In this document: piece by piece, positions 37,201 to 46,800 of the stretch
Numbering within the stretch: position 1 is the stretch's first letter
How the letters are laid out: each line of letters opens with the position of its first letter
Assembly (NCBI RefSeq): GCF_910596095.1
Contig: NC_056550.1
Coordinates: forward strand, 8,757,501-8,821,500
Source: Thunnus maccoyii
Lineage: Eukaryota; Chordata; Actinopteri; Scombriformes; Scombridae
Length of the DNA: 64,000 bases
Reading direction: 5' to 3'
Notes under the pieces: model-generated
Database searches by the model: none
Told to the model about the DNA's origin: nothing
Seen by the model: the letters and a program-made list of their open reading frames with translations, nothing else
Position numbers and translations under genes: made by a program

Positions 37201-38208
37201 GTGTGATATAAGGTGTTGTGTGCCTATGTTCAGTCACGTGACTGCAGTTCATAGTATCTGTATATTTTGTAACACCCATTTTTTCCAACCCGTCACCAGG
37301 GCAAACACTGTCTGCTGGAGGCTGAACTGAGCTGTGTCAAAGACCTTCTGAGGAGAGAAATCTACCCAATCATCATCTACGTCAAGATTTGTGAGAAAAA
37401 TGTCAAGAAGTTACGGTAAGCTCAGGTACCCAGTGCCTCTTACCCACAAATGCAAGCCACAAACCTTTTTGCAAATAACGTACGTCAGTCCTTGCATGAT
37501 GTAATTCCACACTGGAGATGAGATTGAGAACAGCTTGAGTGTCAACAGAGCCAACTAAAGGACAAGTTCGTTATTAGACTCTGTTAAAACTGTTTCACAG
37601 TGTTGATTTGTGAGGTTTACTGCACAATGAACTTTAGCATAGGTGTGAAATGGTGACTTATTCCAGTCCACAAAGGTGAGAATTGGGCCCTTTACTCAAA
37701 AGACAACATGTACTGTGGCTTCATATCAGTCTGGTCTTCTGATGATAATGTCAGTGGAGATATAGGTAAAAAAAACATACAATCTTCTGTTTCTTGTTTC
37801 TTCAAATTGTTGTCAAAACCTGATACATGTCATATTTTCTGGTGGAATTTGCCTATTAATAGTCACATCAGTATGTGATTATTGTCAATCTTTCTGAGAA
37901 TTACTGTACAATGAAGCACACAGACCACTGCTGCAGAGTTACTGGCTTCCAGACGTCACCGCACTCACCACCACTGCTTCCTTCCTGTTTCCCGTCCACA
38001 CAGGAAGTTGCCATTGCGCGTGGAGTCGGAGGAGGAGTTTGTGAGGTCATGTCGGGCAAAAGAGAAGGAGCTAGAGGGCATTCCTTGCCTCTACGCCAGC
38101 CTGGAGCCCGATGCCTGGGCAGGGACAGACGACCTCATCAAGGTCATCAAAGACCGAATACTTGAGGAGCAGAAGAAGACTGTCTGGGTGGAGCAGGACC
38201 TCCTGTAA
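22269..38208 (+). CDS. card11: card11 (CARMA1), CARD-coiled coil-MAGUK scaffold, 24 coding exons
   Basis: Exons: 22269-22467, 22661-22798, 23705-23881, 25152-25300, 25626-25805, 26779-26925, 27296-27421, 27570-27764, 27898-28053, 29968-30037, 30128-30327, 30460-30566, 30727-30767, 30904-31018, 31128-31329, 31644-31770, 31863-32106, 32650-32734, 33267-33362, 34194-34311, 35457-35639, 36275-36396, 37300-37415, 38004-38208. Sum 3498 nt, 1165 residues (human 1154). CARD about 10-100 ([19 protein letters not shown]), coiled coil about 115-437 ([16 protein letters not shown]), Ser/Pro-rich linker about 440-660, PDZ about 670-760 ([17 protein letters not shown]), SH3 about 775-850 ([13 protein letters not shown]), guanylate-kinase-like about 960-1150 ([16 protein letters not shown]). 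Family role: after PKC phosphorylation of the linker it nucleates BCL10-MALT1 filaments and activates NF-kB in lymphocytes. The start at 22269 has G at -3 and +4; an ATG at 22264 is out of frame. Confidence 0.96.
22866..23320 (+). mobile_element. TTAA-flanked MITE in card11 coding intron 2
   Basis: It is bounded by TTAA at 22862-22865 and 23321-23324. The left end AGATCCCCTCCAAACATG is matched inversely by the right end, whose reverse complement begins AGTCCCCCTCCACTCAAAAA. It has 455 bp and no coding capacity. TTAA duplication is typical of piggyBac-type elements, although TIR identity here is moderate. An inverted relative is at about 33577-33829. Confidence 0.75.
23595..23672. repeat. TA-rich imperfect palindrome before card11 coding exon 3
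   Basis: ATATATAGTAT and ATACTATATAT arms around a short AA centre, repeated further out, 35-100 nt upstream of the acceptor at 23703-23704. A normal pyrimidine tract lies between it and the exon. Confidence 0.6.
23882..25151 (+). other. card11 coding intron 3, no recognised content
   Basis: A+T-rich intron of 1.3 kb. I see no delimited element and no exon. Confidence 0.55.
26381..26695. repeat. probable dispersed repeat in card11 coding intron 5
   Basis: The blocks ACTAATTAATTTTTTTGGCC, GCAGTGCAACAAGCTGTAAA and CTCTTTAGCTGCTAAATGCT are ones I associate with a perciform repeat. Only one copy lies in this window, so this rests on recognition and not on internal comparison. Confidence 0.3.
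27428..27500. repeat. (CA)n microsatellite 6 nt after a card11 donor
   Basis: CA repeat with a few interruptions, beginning immediately after the donor gtgaaa of the 126-nt coding exon 7 (27296-27421). The acceptor side of the same exon is TG-rich. Confidence 0.95.
28189..29333. mobile_element. TTAA-flanked piggyBac-like non-autonomous element
   Basis: TTAA at 28185-28188 and 29334-29337 flank ends CCCTCCTATTGTGTTAG and CTAACACATTAGGAGGG, which are inverted copies with one mismatch. It has 1145 bp without a transposase. Just inside the left end are GGGTCAAATTTGACCCG (a second short palindrome). It contains a nested TA-flanked element (28661-28863) and CA microsatellites. It lies in card11 coding intron 9. 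Confidence 0.85.
28661..28863. mobile_element. nested 203-bp MITE with TA duplication
   Basis: The left end GGTCACTTTTGGGGACA and the reverse complement of the right end, GGCTACTTTTGGGGACA, differ at two positions. Both sides are flanked by TA (28659-28660, 28864-28865), as in Tc1/mariner-type insertions. It contains telomere-like CCCTAA runs. It sits inside the 28189-29333 element and is therefore the younger insertion. Confidence 0.85.
33577..33829 (-). mobile_element. MITE, inverted relative of the 22866-23320 element
   Basis: It begins ACTCCCCCTCCACTCAATAA and ends AAAACATGTCTGGAGGGGAT followed by CTTTAAT, so it is the reverse orientation of the element in coding intron 2, and shorter. 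Edges are approximate. It lies in card11 coding intron 19. Confidence 0.65.
34312..35456 (+). other. card11 coding intron 20
   Basis: Contains short runs resembling the AAGTAC-type dispersed repeat (about 34440-34530). The open frame at 34929-35222 shows no recognisable protein and no conserved splice structure. Nothing else is supported. Confidence 0.45.
36501..36969. mobile_element. foldback-type MITE, copy 2 (card11 coding intron 22)
   Basis: The left end TAATGGAATGTTTTGACATT pairs with the right end GAATTGTTCCTTTAA. The left arm carries GGGTTAGATGAGGGGATTGA, AAATATGAAGCTACAGCCAG, TTTAGCTTAGCATAAAG and TTGGAAACAGGG; the right arm repeats these in reverse complement (CCCTGTTTCCAGTC, CTGAAGCTTCATATTTAG, TCTTCTCATCTAACTCTC). 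Confidence 0.8.
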
Positions 38209-38369
38209 CCACACACACACAGATACACACAGGGGAGCTGTGCATGAAAATAGACATGTGTAGCTGAGCACCATAAAACACAAAAACACCTTCTACATCA
38301 TGCTTTTTTAACATATATATTTATGCTCAGACTCAAAACATACATGTGGACACTCAGTTATAGGCTTAA

Positions 38370-38431
38370 AATAAATGCATTATATATATTTTTTGTAAAT
38401 GTGTGTCTTTCCCTTGTTTTGGAGGAATAAA
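38370..38431 (+). terminator. card11 candidate poly(A) signals
   Basis: AATAAA at 38370-38375 and 38426-38431, 162 and 218 nt after the card11 stop, giving a short 3'UTR. Confidence 0.6.
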
Positions 38432-38439
38432 CAAATGGA

Positions 38440-40029
38440 AACGATCAGAGAGGAGTCATTTCTTTGCTTAATAGTTAAGCATTTAGAGGGAAGGTGTTCA
38501 CTAGTCTCATTCTACTTAACCAGACTATACTGCCCTCTAGTGACTAATATCAAGTTTCACCCTGTAGAGTCTCAAGTGAACACAAATACAATCAACCTTT
38601 TATTTATTTATTGATGAGTTTGAATTTGCTGAATTGCTGTATAGTGTGCTTGAAAATGTTACAGAAATAGAGAGATAATCACAATTATTTAATAATAAAA
38701 TAGAATATTTTTACCACATGAGACAACAAGAGAATGTGATCGACAACTTTAAATATAAAGGTTTTACAGGTTCATTCACTATAAAGACAAATGTGGGCTT
38801 TAGTAATGTAAGCAAACCTTTAACATCATCAGAAAGTATTCACTGGATACATTCACTTAGATGTTGGCTGGTTGGTTTTTTTTTTTAATGTTAATCAATT
38901 TTGGAAGCGTTAGGAGGGTCATACGATGTGATTTGAGTTTTGGTGGTGAAGCTACTCTAACTTTTTTTAGATCACAGATTTAGCCTTTGAACATCATTTC
39001 TTATACTTTGCACTGAAGTTGTGATTGCCTGCAATACTGTAATTTCAGATTCATTATTTTAAGTTGGAAAATAGGCTAATCATCAATATAACAATCCTCC
39101 AACCTCTCTGATTTTAAGACTCAGCTATGACCTTAAAGATTCCCAGGATGGATCATGAGTTAGCTTAATTACTTTGAGTACAACCCCAAAAATCTGGGAC
39201 ATGGATACATGTAAAAATACCTGTCAGCATTATTATGTATAACTCTTTGAACCTGCTTAGGCTCTGGTTACTTTGCTTATTTCTACAGCGTATAAATTTA
39301 TACGATTTGTTTGCAGGGATCTCTATGACCATCATGCCAACAAAAATGGTGTTTTTTAAGAGTCACCAGAAGGTTCAATTTGACAAAAAATGGTCAGACC
39401 AGAAGGGGATTTAGAGTAACCTCTTTCATAAGCGTGCTAGATAATTTTCTGATCTGCAAGGGCAGACATGCAGATGGCAAATATGGAGTATTCCCAAATG
39501 TTCATATGTCAATATTCACTCTACCTCCTCTGTACTTGTCACAGGGGTAATTCACATTTCTCAGATCAGGTATGTTAGTAGCTGCAAAGCTTATTGTGTC
39601 ACATCAGTGGATTATTGCCCAGTGCCGTGATAGAATGTTATTTCTTTACAGAGTTTTGTATATTAAAATGTATGAACCATCATTACAAGTAATCAAATGT
39701 GAAAGTAATATACATAATAAAATGTAATATAATGTTACATGATATACAGTAGCCTATCACGATAAACATGTGCCCACTTTTTCTTTCTCTCTGTGCTTAG
39801 AAATCATGTTACAAGTGAGCCTTCTTTTCCTTTTGAGACGTCTTTTTGTGATATATTGTACACTGGTGTGTTAATGCTTTGTGTGTGTGTATGTGAGAGA
39901 GAGAGTGTGTTCAAAGTGCCAGGGTACAAACTTATATTAAGAAAATCCATGAGAACAGCAGTGCTGAGAATAAAATCAGGAGTGGGGGGGTGGAATATGT
40001 GATGTTGATTAAAAACAGATGATTGTGTG

Positions 40030-40076
<47 letters not shown>

Positions 40077-40320
40077 TGCAAAGTGAATCAGCTGCTCTGT
40101 AGGGGCCTGTTGCACTAGATCTCACAGGATGGACAAGGTTAACAACTAACATGATTTTAACTGCAGTAGCCTAAGGCAACAGAAATAGACACAGAGCTCT
40201 ACAGCCACGTTTCCTAATTATAATTCTTTCGGTCTGTTTTTTTTTTTGTTTTTTTTTTGAGTAAGGATGACATTTGTTTTTGCAGGTGCAGCAGGTTATT
40301 TTCAGCGCACAGCTCCTGTG
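38440..40320. other. card11-chst12 intergenic region
   Basis: Non-coding A+T-rich sequence with a TG microsatellite at 40023-40078. I see no gene. Confidence 0.5.
40023..40078. repeat. (TG)n microsatellite
   Basis: TG repeats with two TTTG interruptions. Confidence 0.9.
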
Positions 40321-40338
40321 GGAGGGAACATAGTGGGG

Positions 40339-40379
40339 TGAGGAGGAGGAGGAGAAGGAGGAGGAGGGGGGGGGGGGGT
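40339..40379. repeat. (AGG)n / poly-G tract upstream of chst12
   Basis: AGG triplets run into 12-13 consecutive G residues about 110 bp before the candidate chst12 first exon. The tract can form a G-quadruplex in principle. Confidence 0.85.
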
Positions 40380-40479
40380 TTATGTCTACATAAATCATCC
40401 CAGAGAGGAGACATGTTATGCTGGAGCTGACCCAGAAAAGTGATTTTTTTCCTCCCATGAGCTCATTCCGCAGAAATCT

Positions 40480-40602
40480 CGGTTATAAACTCTCGCGATG
40501 CTTTACGTGCTCCCGCTCCATCTCCACGGAAAAAAGAAGCCTCCTCACATCACTGGCAGGCTCAGCTGACGCGGCGCTCGGAGCTGATGGGCGCAAAAAG
40601 AG
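40480..40602 (+). promoter_or_regulatory. chst12: chst12 candidate non-coding first exon
   Basis: A CpG-containing stretch (CTCGCGATG, GACGCGGCGCTCGGAGC) ends with the donor AAAAAGAG then gtaaga at 40603. A leader exon is needed because the coding exon of chst12 is preceded by an acceptor at 43510-43511. The 5' edge is a guess. Confidence 0.45.
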
Positions 40603-40799
40603 GTAAGAAGATATTGTTTTCCACTCGTCTTTCTTCTTATTACACAGAAATCACAAAGGTAGCGAAACATGTCACCTTTCAGTAGCAACAATTGTTTTTT
40701 CATACACCTTTGCTCCAATGCTGAGCACTACTTTGACACCCAGACAGCGCTATAGGCACCCTGACAGCGTATATTGATAAAAACCACTGATTCTACGGA

Positions 40800-41096
40800 A
40801 GCTGGCTGTTTTCTTTCGCCACTCCGTATTGTCGACACGTAAATTGGGGCTAACAGCTCCACACGAGGCTGTGATGAACCGAGCCACATGGCGAAAGCTT
40901 CCCGACTAGAGGAACAGCCCGTTCCCGCGGCGCAGCTCTCCCGTCAAAGGCTACATTGTGTCCGGTCTGGCATCCGCTGGCGGCTGCTGCGGACAGGACG
41001 GTGTGATGTATCTCCCGGTGGGGGAGCTCAGGCTGCCCCCATGGCTTTATCTGTTGTTTACACAGCTGGTTTGACGTAGTGGTAAATAAATCAAAG
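40800..41096 (+). promoter_or_regulatory. CpG-rich segment with a second candidate first exon of chst12
   Basis: The segment 40830-41040 is rich in CpG (for example TTCCCGCGGCGCAGC) and is followed by a full-consensus donor CAAAG/gtgagt at 41097. It may be an alternative first exon or simply the 3' part of the CpG island. The open frame at 40888-41079 has no recognisable protein. Confidence 0.3.
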
Positions 41097-41309
41097 GTGA
41101 GTATAATATATATAATATATATAGGCTTATAAATATTTGCCTATAGTGTTACTTTCATTTAGCCTGAATTGGAGCTTTGTAACAGGATTTAGGCTCTGCG
41201 AATATCTACGTCCAGAACCATTTTTGTCAACACAGAAAGGCGCATGAAGCGTGAATGTGTTGATTTAAAGCTTTAGCCGTGTTGTCCACAGCTACAGTAG
41301 AAAGTCATA

Positions 41310-42290
41310 GAGGAAGTATTCAGATTCTGTAGCAATATCACGCACTGAAAATACAAATGAAAGTCTGGCACTGAAAATGTTAAGGAAATTCACTTAACTT
41401 AAAAAAAAGTATGTAATTTTTGATAGTAAAATAGGCCTGCATGAAAGTACCAAAAGTAAAAGTTCTTCATGCAGAAAAATGATCCCTGTTACAGTTATGT
41501 TATTGATGGATTATTATCCCTGGTAGATTTTTAATGTGCCGGAGCTCATTTTAACCAGTCAAAATGACGTTTGACCTACAGAATGATTGATGATGAGTTT
41601 GGAAGTAGGGGCTGTTTTCACATTCATCTATTGGAGTTTCTCTGTACTCACTTCACATTTTAAATCCGGTGTGAGTGTCAATCAAAACATGATCTATCAG
41701 CCTACACAGTGTTGAGAAATGGTCCAAACAGCAAAATGAGCTGTTTTTTGAACTGGGGTTTCTAATGATCGTGAACGTTTATTTTCACTCAGATTTTTGT
41801 GGATGCTTAATGAGACACTCAACTTTGATATCATATATGCATTTTTACTATGTTAAGCCAAATTTCCAGAGGCTTTAATGGCATGTGCAGTACCTATGAG
41901 CACGATTTGTGACATCACAACTAGCCAAATTCAGGAATTTTCAAGGAGGGAGAAGGAGTAGGTTTCATTTCTAAGGATTGTAACGAGGAAACGGAACTTT
42001 TTTTGCTTGGAAAAAACATATCGGACACAAATGATTATTCAAAGCAAGTATTTTCTTTAACAATTTTATATACCGTTGGATAGTATAACCTTTAACAATG
42101 TGTCACATTTTATACATGTTTTGTGTGTAAAATCTTAATTTGTGACAAGTATCAAGTGACTTAAGCTGTGGAGTTAAAAGCACAATATTTCCCTGTGAAT
42201 TGTAGTGGAGTGGAAGTATGAAACAGTACAAAATGGAAATAGTCAAGTAGCGTGTAAGTACCTCAAAATTGTACTTAACTACAGCACTTC
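41310..42290. repeat. composite dispersed repeat region
   Basis: The flanks (about 41310-41530 and 42140-42290) carry AGGAAGTATTCAGAT, AAAAGTTCTTCATGCAG and GTACCTCAAAATTGTACTT words of the AAGTAC-type repeat. The middle (about 41550-42060) is different sequence and may be a separate insertion. Borders are uncertain. Confidence 0.35.
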
Positions 42291-43511
42291 ATTATGTACT
42301 TATATACATCAAACCACCGAGAGAAGATCTTGATAATGTTACCTCTGATATGTCTCATGATGTACATTATAGCACAGCAGTTAATTCGTTGGTGTGCAGA
42401 GAAGAGGAGGAGGAGAGTAGTCTGCAGCAGGGAGAGATGACTTTGCCATGTCAATGGACCCCTCTTAGCTGTAGGAAAGAGGAAATAATATGAGGACTGT
42501 TGCATGAGAGCTCCAAATTTAGAAGTCTGTCAGAGTGGAAAAGCGACGCCCAGTGACTTTTAAACGGCAAAGATAAACTGGAGGAAATAGCGGAATGAAT
42601 TGTGATTGAGATAAGCCACAGGTTGAACAGGCAGTGTGTATTTGTCTGTAACTATCTCCTAAATCACCTCAGGCTACCTTCTTCCCTACAGAACTCCATA
42701 AAATAACATTTTGTACATTGCATGAGCACAGTAGGCTTCAGTGCATGCAGGATGTATCTTGGTGAGGTGTGTAAAATATTTTCTATTGGCTCTCTGTCAA
42801 AGGTTGCTAACATAGGAGCTTTTATGTATGCAGAGGTGCTCAGTATTAAAGTGTGCTGATACTGTGCTATAATCCATAGGAAGCCTGGTATGGGCACAAC
42901 AGGATACTTGTGCAATGAAAAACGTATTAATTTATGGTATGCACAGCTCCCTGGCATGCAGATATTTGACAACTACTTGTGATTTTACTGCTGCGAGTGG
43001 GCGTTAAGGTCAACTCCGAGAAGGGAGGAGAAATTCAGTGCATGCCTTGTCTAAAATTGAGCCCAGTGAACTGTCAGATTTGCTCACTTTGCCTTAGTTT
43101 TCAAGCACAGGAACAGCTTACTAGATTTTTCCCGTGTTTCTATTTTTTCCAGAATCTGTATGCTGTATGTAATCCTTTTTAAATTCCTCCTTATTTAAAC
43201 CCGCTAACAAAAACACAGGGAATTGGGCAACACTCCTTACAACACACCTTAAATTGTCTTTGTTTTTCATGCTGCTGAATCCTCAGTGTTGTGTGAGCTT
43301 ATCTGTGTGGCTTCTTGTTCAAATATGCTCACAAAATTACAAAACAATCTAATGTTCTGATGTAATTAAGTCTGTTTTAGAATGTTTCGATATGCTTTCA
43401 GCAATGAGCCAAGCAGATTTTAGAAATGGAAGCGGTTATACATATACATAGAGGCAGTTTTCTCTCTCTCTCTCTGTCTCACATCAGTATGTGTGTTGTC
43501 TTTGTGTGCAG
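42291..43511 (+). other. chst12 leader intron, 3' part
   Basis: No gene or delimited element seen. It ends in a CT-repeat and TTTGTGTGCAG acceptor (43501-43511). Confidence 0.45.
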
Positions 43512-43636
43512 GTTGCTGCAGGCATGGAGCAGAGGTGAGAGTTAATCCATGGTTGGCCAGTTACACACCTGCACCGCATACTCCTGCAGTGCACAGCATC
43601 ATGATAAGCCTGATCCTGCCACAGACTCTATCATAG

Positions 43637-43870
43637 CTGCTGCCTATCTGTCGCCATGGTGAGAGAGAGCTCCTGGACCTTGACTCTGTTGCCATGGTGA
43701 CCCTGTAGCAAGAACCGTGTAACTACAATCTGTTGCCCTGGTGATCCCATAAAAAGACCCAGGTAATTATTGCAATCTGCTGCCATGGCGATGTTGTAGA
43801 ACCGCCCTGTAAAGTCATAGTCTGTTGCTATGGTGGTCCTGTAGCAAGCAACATCTGGCACACCAGTCAG
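43637..43870 (+). promoter_or_regulatory. chst12: chst12 leader: ~46-bp tandem repeat carrying mini-uORFs
   Basis: Five degenerate units start at about 43637, 43684, 43730, 43777 and 43822. The core is CTGTTGCCATGGTGACCCTG followed by TAG. Three units contain a complete five-codon ORF, stop included: 43694-43708, 43785-43799 and 43830-43844, two with GCCATGG context. Unit 1 has an ATG at 43656 opening a 15-codon ORF that ends at 43700; unit 3 has lost the ATG (CCCTGG). The last uORF ends 31 nt before the main ATG. Exonic status is inferred from the acceptor at 43510-43511. Confidence 0.7.
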
Positions 43871-43875
43871 TCAGT

Positions 43876-46800
43876 ATGGGAACGTCCAGGATGTTCCGCA
43901 TTTTTGTAGTCCTGGGCTCGGCTTTCATGATCCTTCTGATCATCTTCTACTGGGATGATGTCGGAGCCTCCCATCTGTATTTGAACACTCCTGTCTCACC
44001 GGGCCCCAAAATCCCACACCCCCACCCCCAGCAGCGAACTCAAACCTCCCGAACCCCGTCCTTCCTATCCGACATCGATGCCTTTGTTAACCAGTTCTTA
44101 GAGCCAGGAACTGGTGAGCCCACAGACCCCGTCCCCGCTGAATCAAGCAACCAATCAGAGAAAGCCGAAGAACGGTATATACCTCGGCGGGAATGGAAGA
44201 TTCACCTGACTCCGGTGGCAGCAGAGCTCCGTGAGAGACAGGTAAATTTCTGAAATTATTATAATTGGTATTGTTATTATTATTATTATTTGTAGTGTTA
44301 TGGACTAGTCAAGTCTAGGGGATTCAGTGCTGAGAACTGATACTAGTCCTAACCTGAAGGGTGTAGAAAAGGAGAAAACGTGGAAGGACACAGAGGTAGA
44401 GGGACTGGTTTCCAAAATTAGAGAGAGACAGCCGGGTGGGTTACCTTACCGAGTTCCCAGGCTGGCTAGCAGTTATTAGGTCCCTCCGACTTGGCCTCGC
44501 CAGCTCTGGGCGTTGCTCTCATGAGCAGCGAGCTCCATCTGGCGTTTCAGTTCAGTTTTTGGTGGTTGGGGGATGGGTCCCTGAAGAATAGAGCTGGTTT
44601 TACACAAGGGTCCGGGAGCAGGAAAGGTGTGAAGCTGTAACGTCTCAAAAAACGCTTCTAAAAGGACGTCTCTGGTTTTTAACTCAACTCGTATCACTCA
44701 TTCAACTGTCGCGCTTTTCCAGCTGAGCCTCATCACGTCATTAGGTTACTCCAGTGGCTGCGCGCGCACCTCATCGTGATGTCCGTTTTATCAACACGCA
44801 GCTTAACAACACCCCCTTGTTATCTTCTCAATGAAAACCAGTCCAGTATAAACCCCGCCCAGAATCACTCCTAACAGTAGTGGTTGTAGCAAATGTATAA
44901 TTATTAGGATGGGTAAATTAAATAAACCTTTTTCACAGAATGTCAACATATAACAGGAAAAGCACAGGAATAACTAATAAAAATAATATACATAAAAAAA
45001 TAAAAAATAACTGCATTTCATTTCAGTCAGTAGCCAGCTGCATGCTGGCTCACTGACATGGTTTAATAGGAAACTTATAAATAAAATAAAACGGAGTCAT
45101 CGTTAATGTTGTTAGTTCCACCTGTGTTTTTCCTGCTATGACGAGTCAAACTGTCAGCCTTGAAAAAGGCCTTATTGGAGGACACAGTATTTACAAGAAC
45201 AATCGCTCCTTTCATTCAAACACTGTGAACCTAATCCTGTAAACCTGTGTTATTGGAAGGATTTTAACAAACAATAATTAAAAATAGCTAACTCATAACT
45301 AAAATAATTTGTGATGTGTTGATTGGATTCAAGCTTTGTAACATTTATGGATCATAAATAACTTGCAGTTCGTTGAAATAAAACCAAAATCTAATTTTCT
45401 CATATATTAAATGTATAGGGCTGCATCTTTTTCCATACTAATACTGATACTTAAAGTTTGATACCAATATCAAAATATAGATACTTTACTTTTTTTTACA
45501 AAGCCCAAAGTTCTCCATTGTTAAATGTTGTCTAAACACAAGCAGCTGTACAAGAATCTTGCTAGAATAAAATAGAATATAACCATACAGATGTTTTTAT
45601 TAGGCTCCTTCTCAGGAGAGTGTGAACGTCTAAATACTGTATTTATTTATAGTAATCTCTCTGACCCTTGTATTAGTTTGGGAGGAAAAAATGGCACCTT
45701 TATGATTCTTATTAGTTAGTGAAGTTTGGTGACCTCATGTAATTCCAGCAAAGCTTTACCCAACATCAGCCAGAATAAGTGGAAACACCTGTGTACTGCA
45801 GGTGTGCAGGCTCTTTAAGCAAGGAATTATTGAGAAAAGAATAAATCAATAAGACGATGAATCTGACCAAACATTTGATGCCAGCTTTTTTGTACTTGAA
45901 AGTTTAGAATAATCAATTTTTTTTTAAATAAATATAAATGTCTGCTAATGAACTTCTTATCATTTTTGTTGTTAATAATACATTTTGTTTTGCTTTACCA
46001 AATATGATAACCAGGAGCAGCGGCGGAGGTTACTTCAGGAGATGTGTGCTAATGACAGCGTGGTTTTTCCTGGCAAAAACCGCTCGTTCGATGACATTCC
46101 CAACAAGGAGCTGGACCATCTTATTGTGGATGACAGACATGGTATTATCTACTGCTATGTTCCTAAGGTACACAAACGCCTGCATTTTCACTGCTTAGTT
46201 TGAATCCGTTGCATGAAACTTAGTTTACTTATGAAGATCTCCATCCCACCTCCACAACAGCTCACATAAGCTTCCATACTTTAGCCTCTAATTTTTTTCA
46301 ATCTTTATCAGCCTTTATGGCTTCCTCTCAGGAAAATGTGTGTCATATTTTGTAATCGCTCACCTAATTGTCTTTGACTACTGGACAGCTAACCTTTTGT
46401 AGAAAATGTATTTGGTTATATTGTTACATCTGCTCTAAGAATATAGTGTTCTGTAAATCATTGGTGGTAGTGTTGCAGTTTACATTAAAAAGAAGCAAAC
46501 TAAGAAGGAAATATCACATTGACTGAACTGTTCAGCTTCTCGTTTTTCAATATGACTAAACCAGAAACAGATACAATACTGTATGTCTTAGCTCTGTCCA
46601 GCCATTGTTTTTATGCCAGCATATTTCTACTTATTTGCAGCAGTTTCCACATGTTTCACAGTAGTAACTAAAGATTTTCTTTTTATTTTCTTTCACATGC
46701 ACTCCCTGCCGCCCTCAGGTAGCGTGCAGTAACTGGAAGCGGATCATGATAGTTCTTAGTGAGAGCCTGCTGCATGATGGCGTTCCCCAGAGAGACCCGC

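Noticed and set aside
40888-41079. Small protein gene in a CpG-rich segment
   Set aside because: No recognisable domain; CpG-island composition alone opens such frames, and a strong donor follows the stop.
43637-43870. CRISPR-like array
   Set aside because: The units are contiguous degenerate tandem copies without spacers, in a vertebrate gene leader.
43825-43875. Upstream in-frame extension of chst12
   Set aside because: It would begin at TTG, not ATG, and the added residues have no counterpart in the family.
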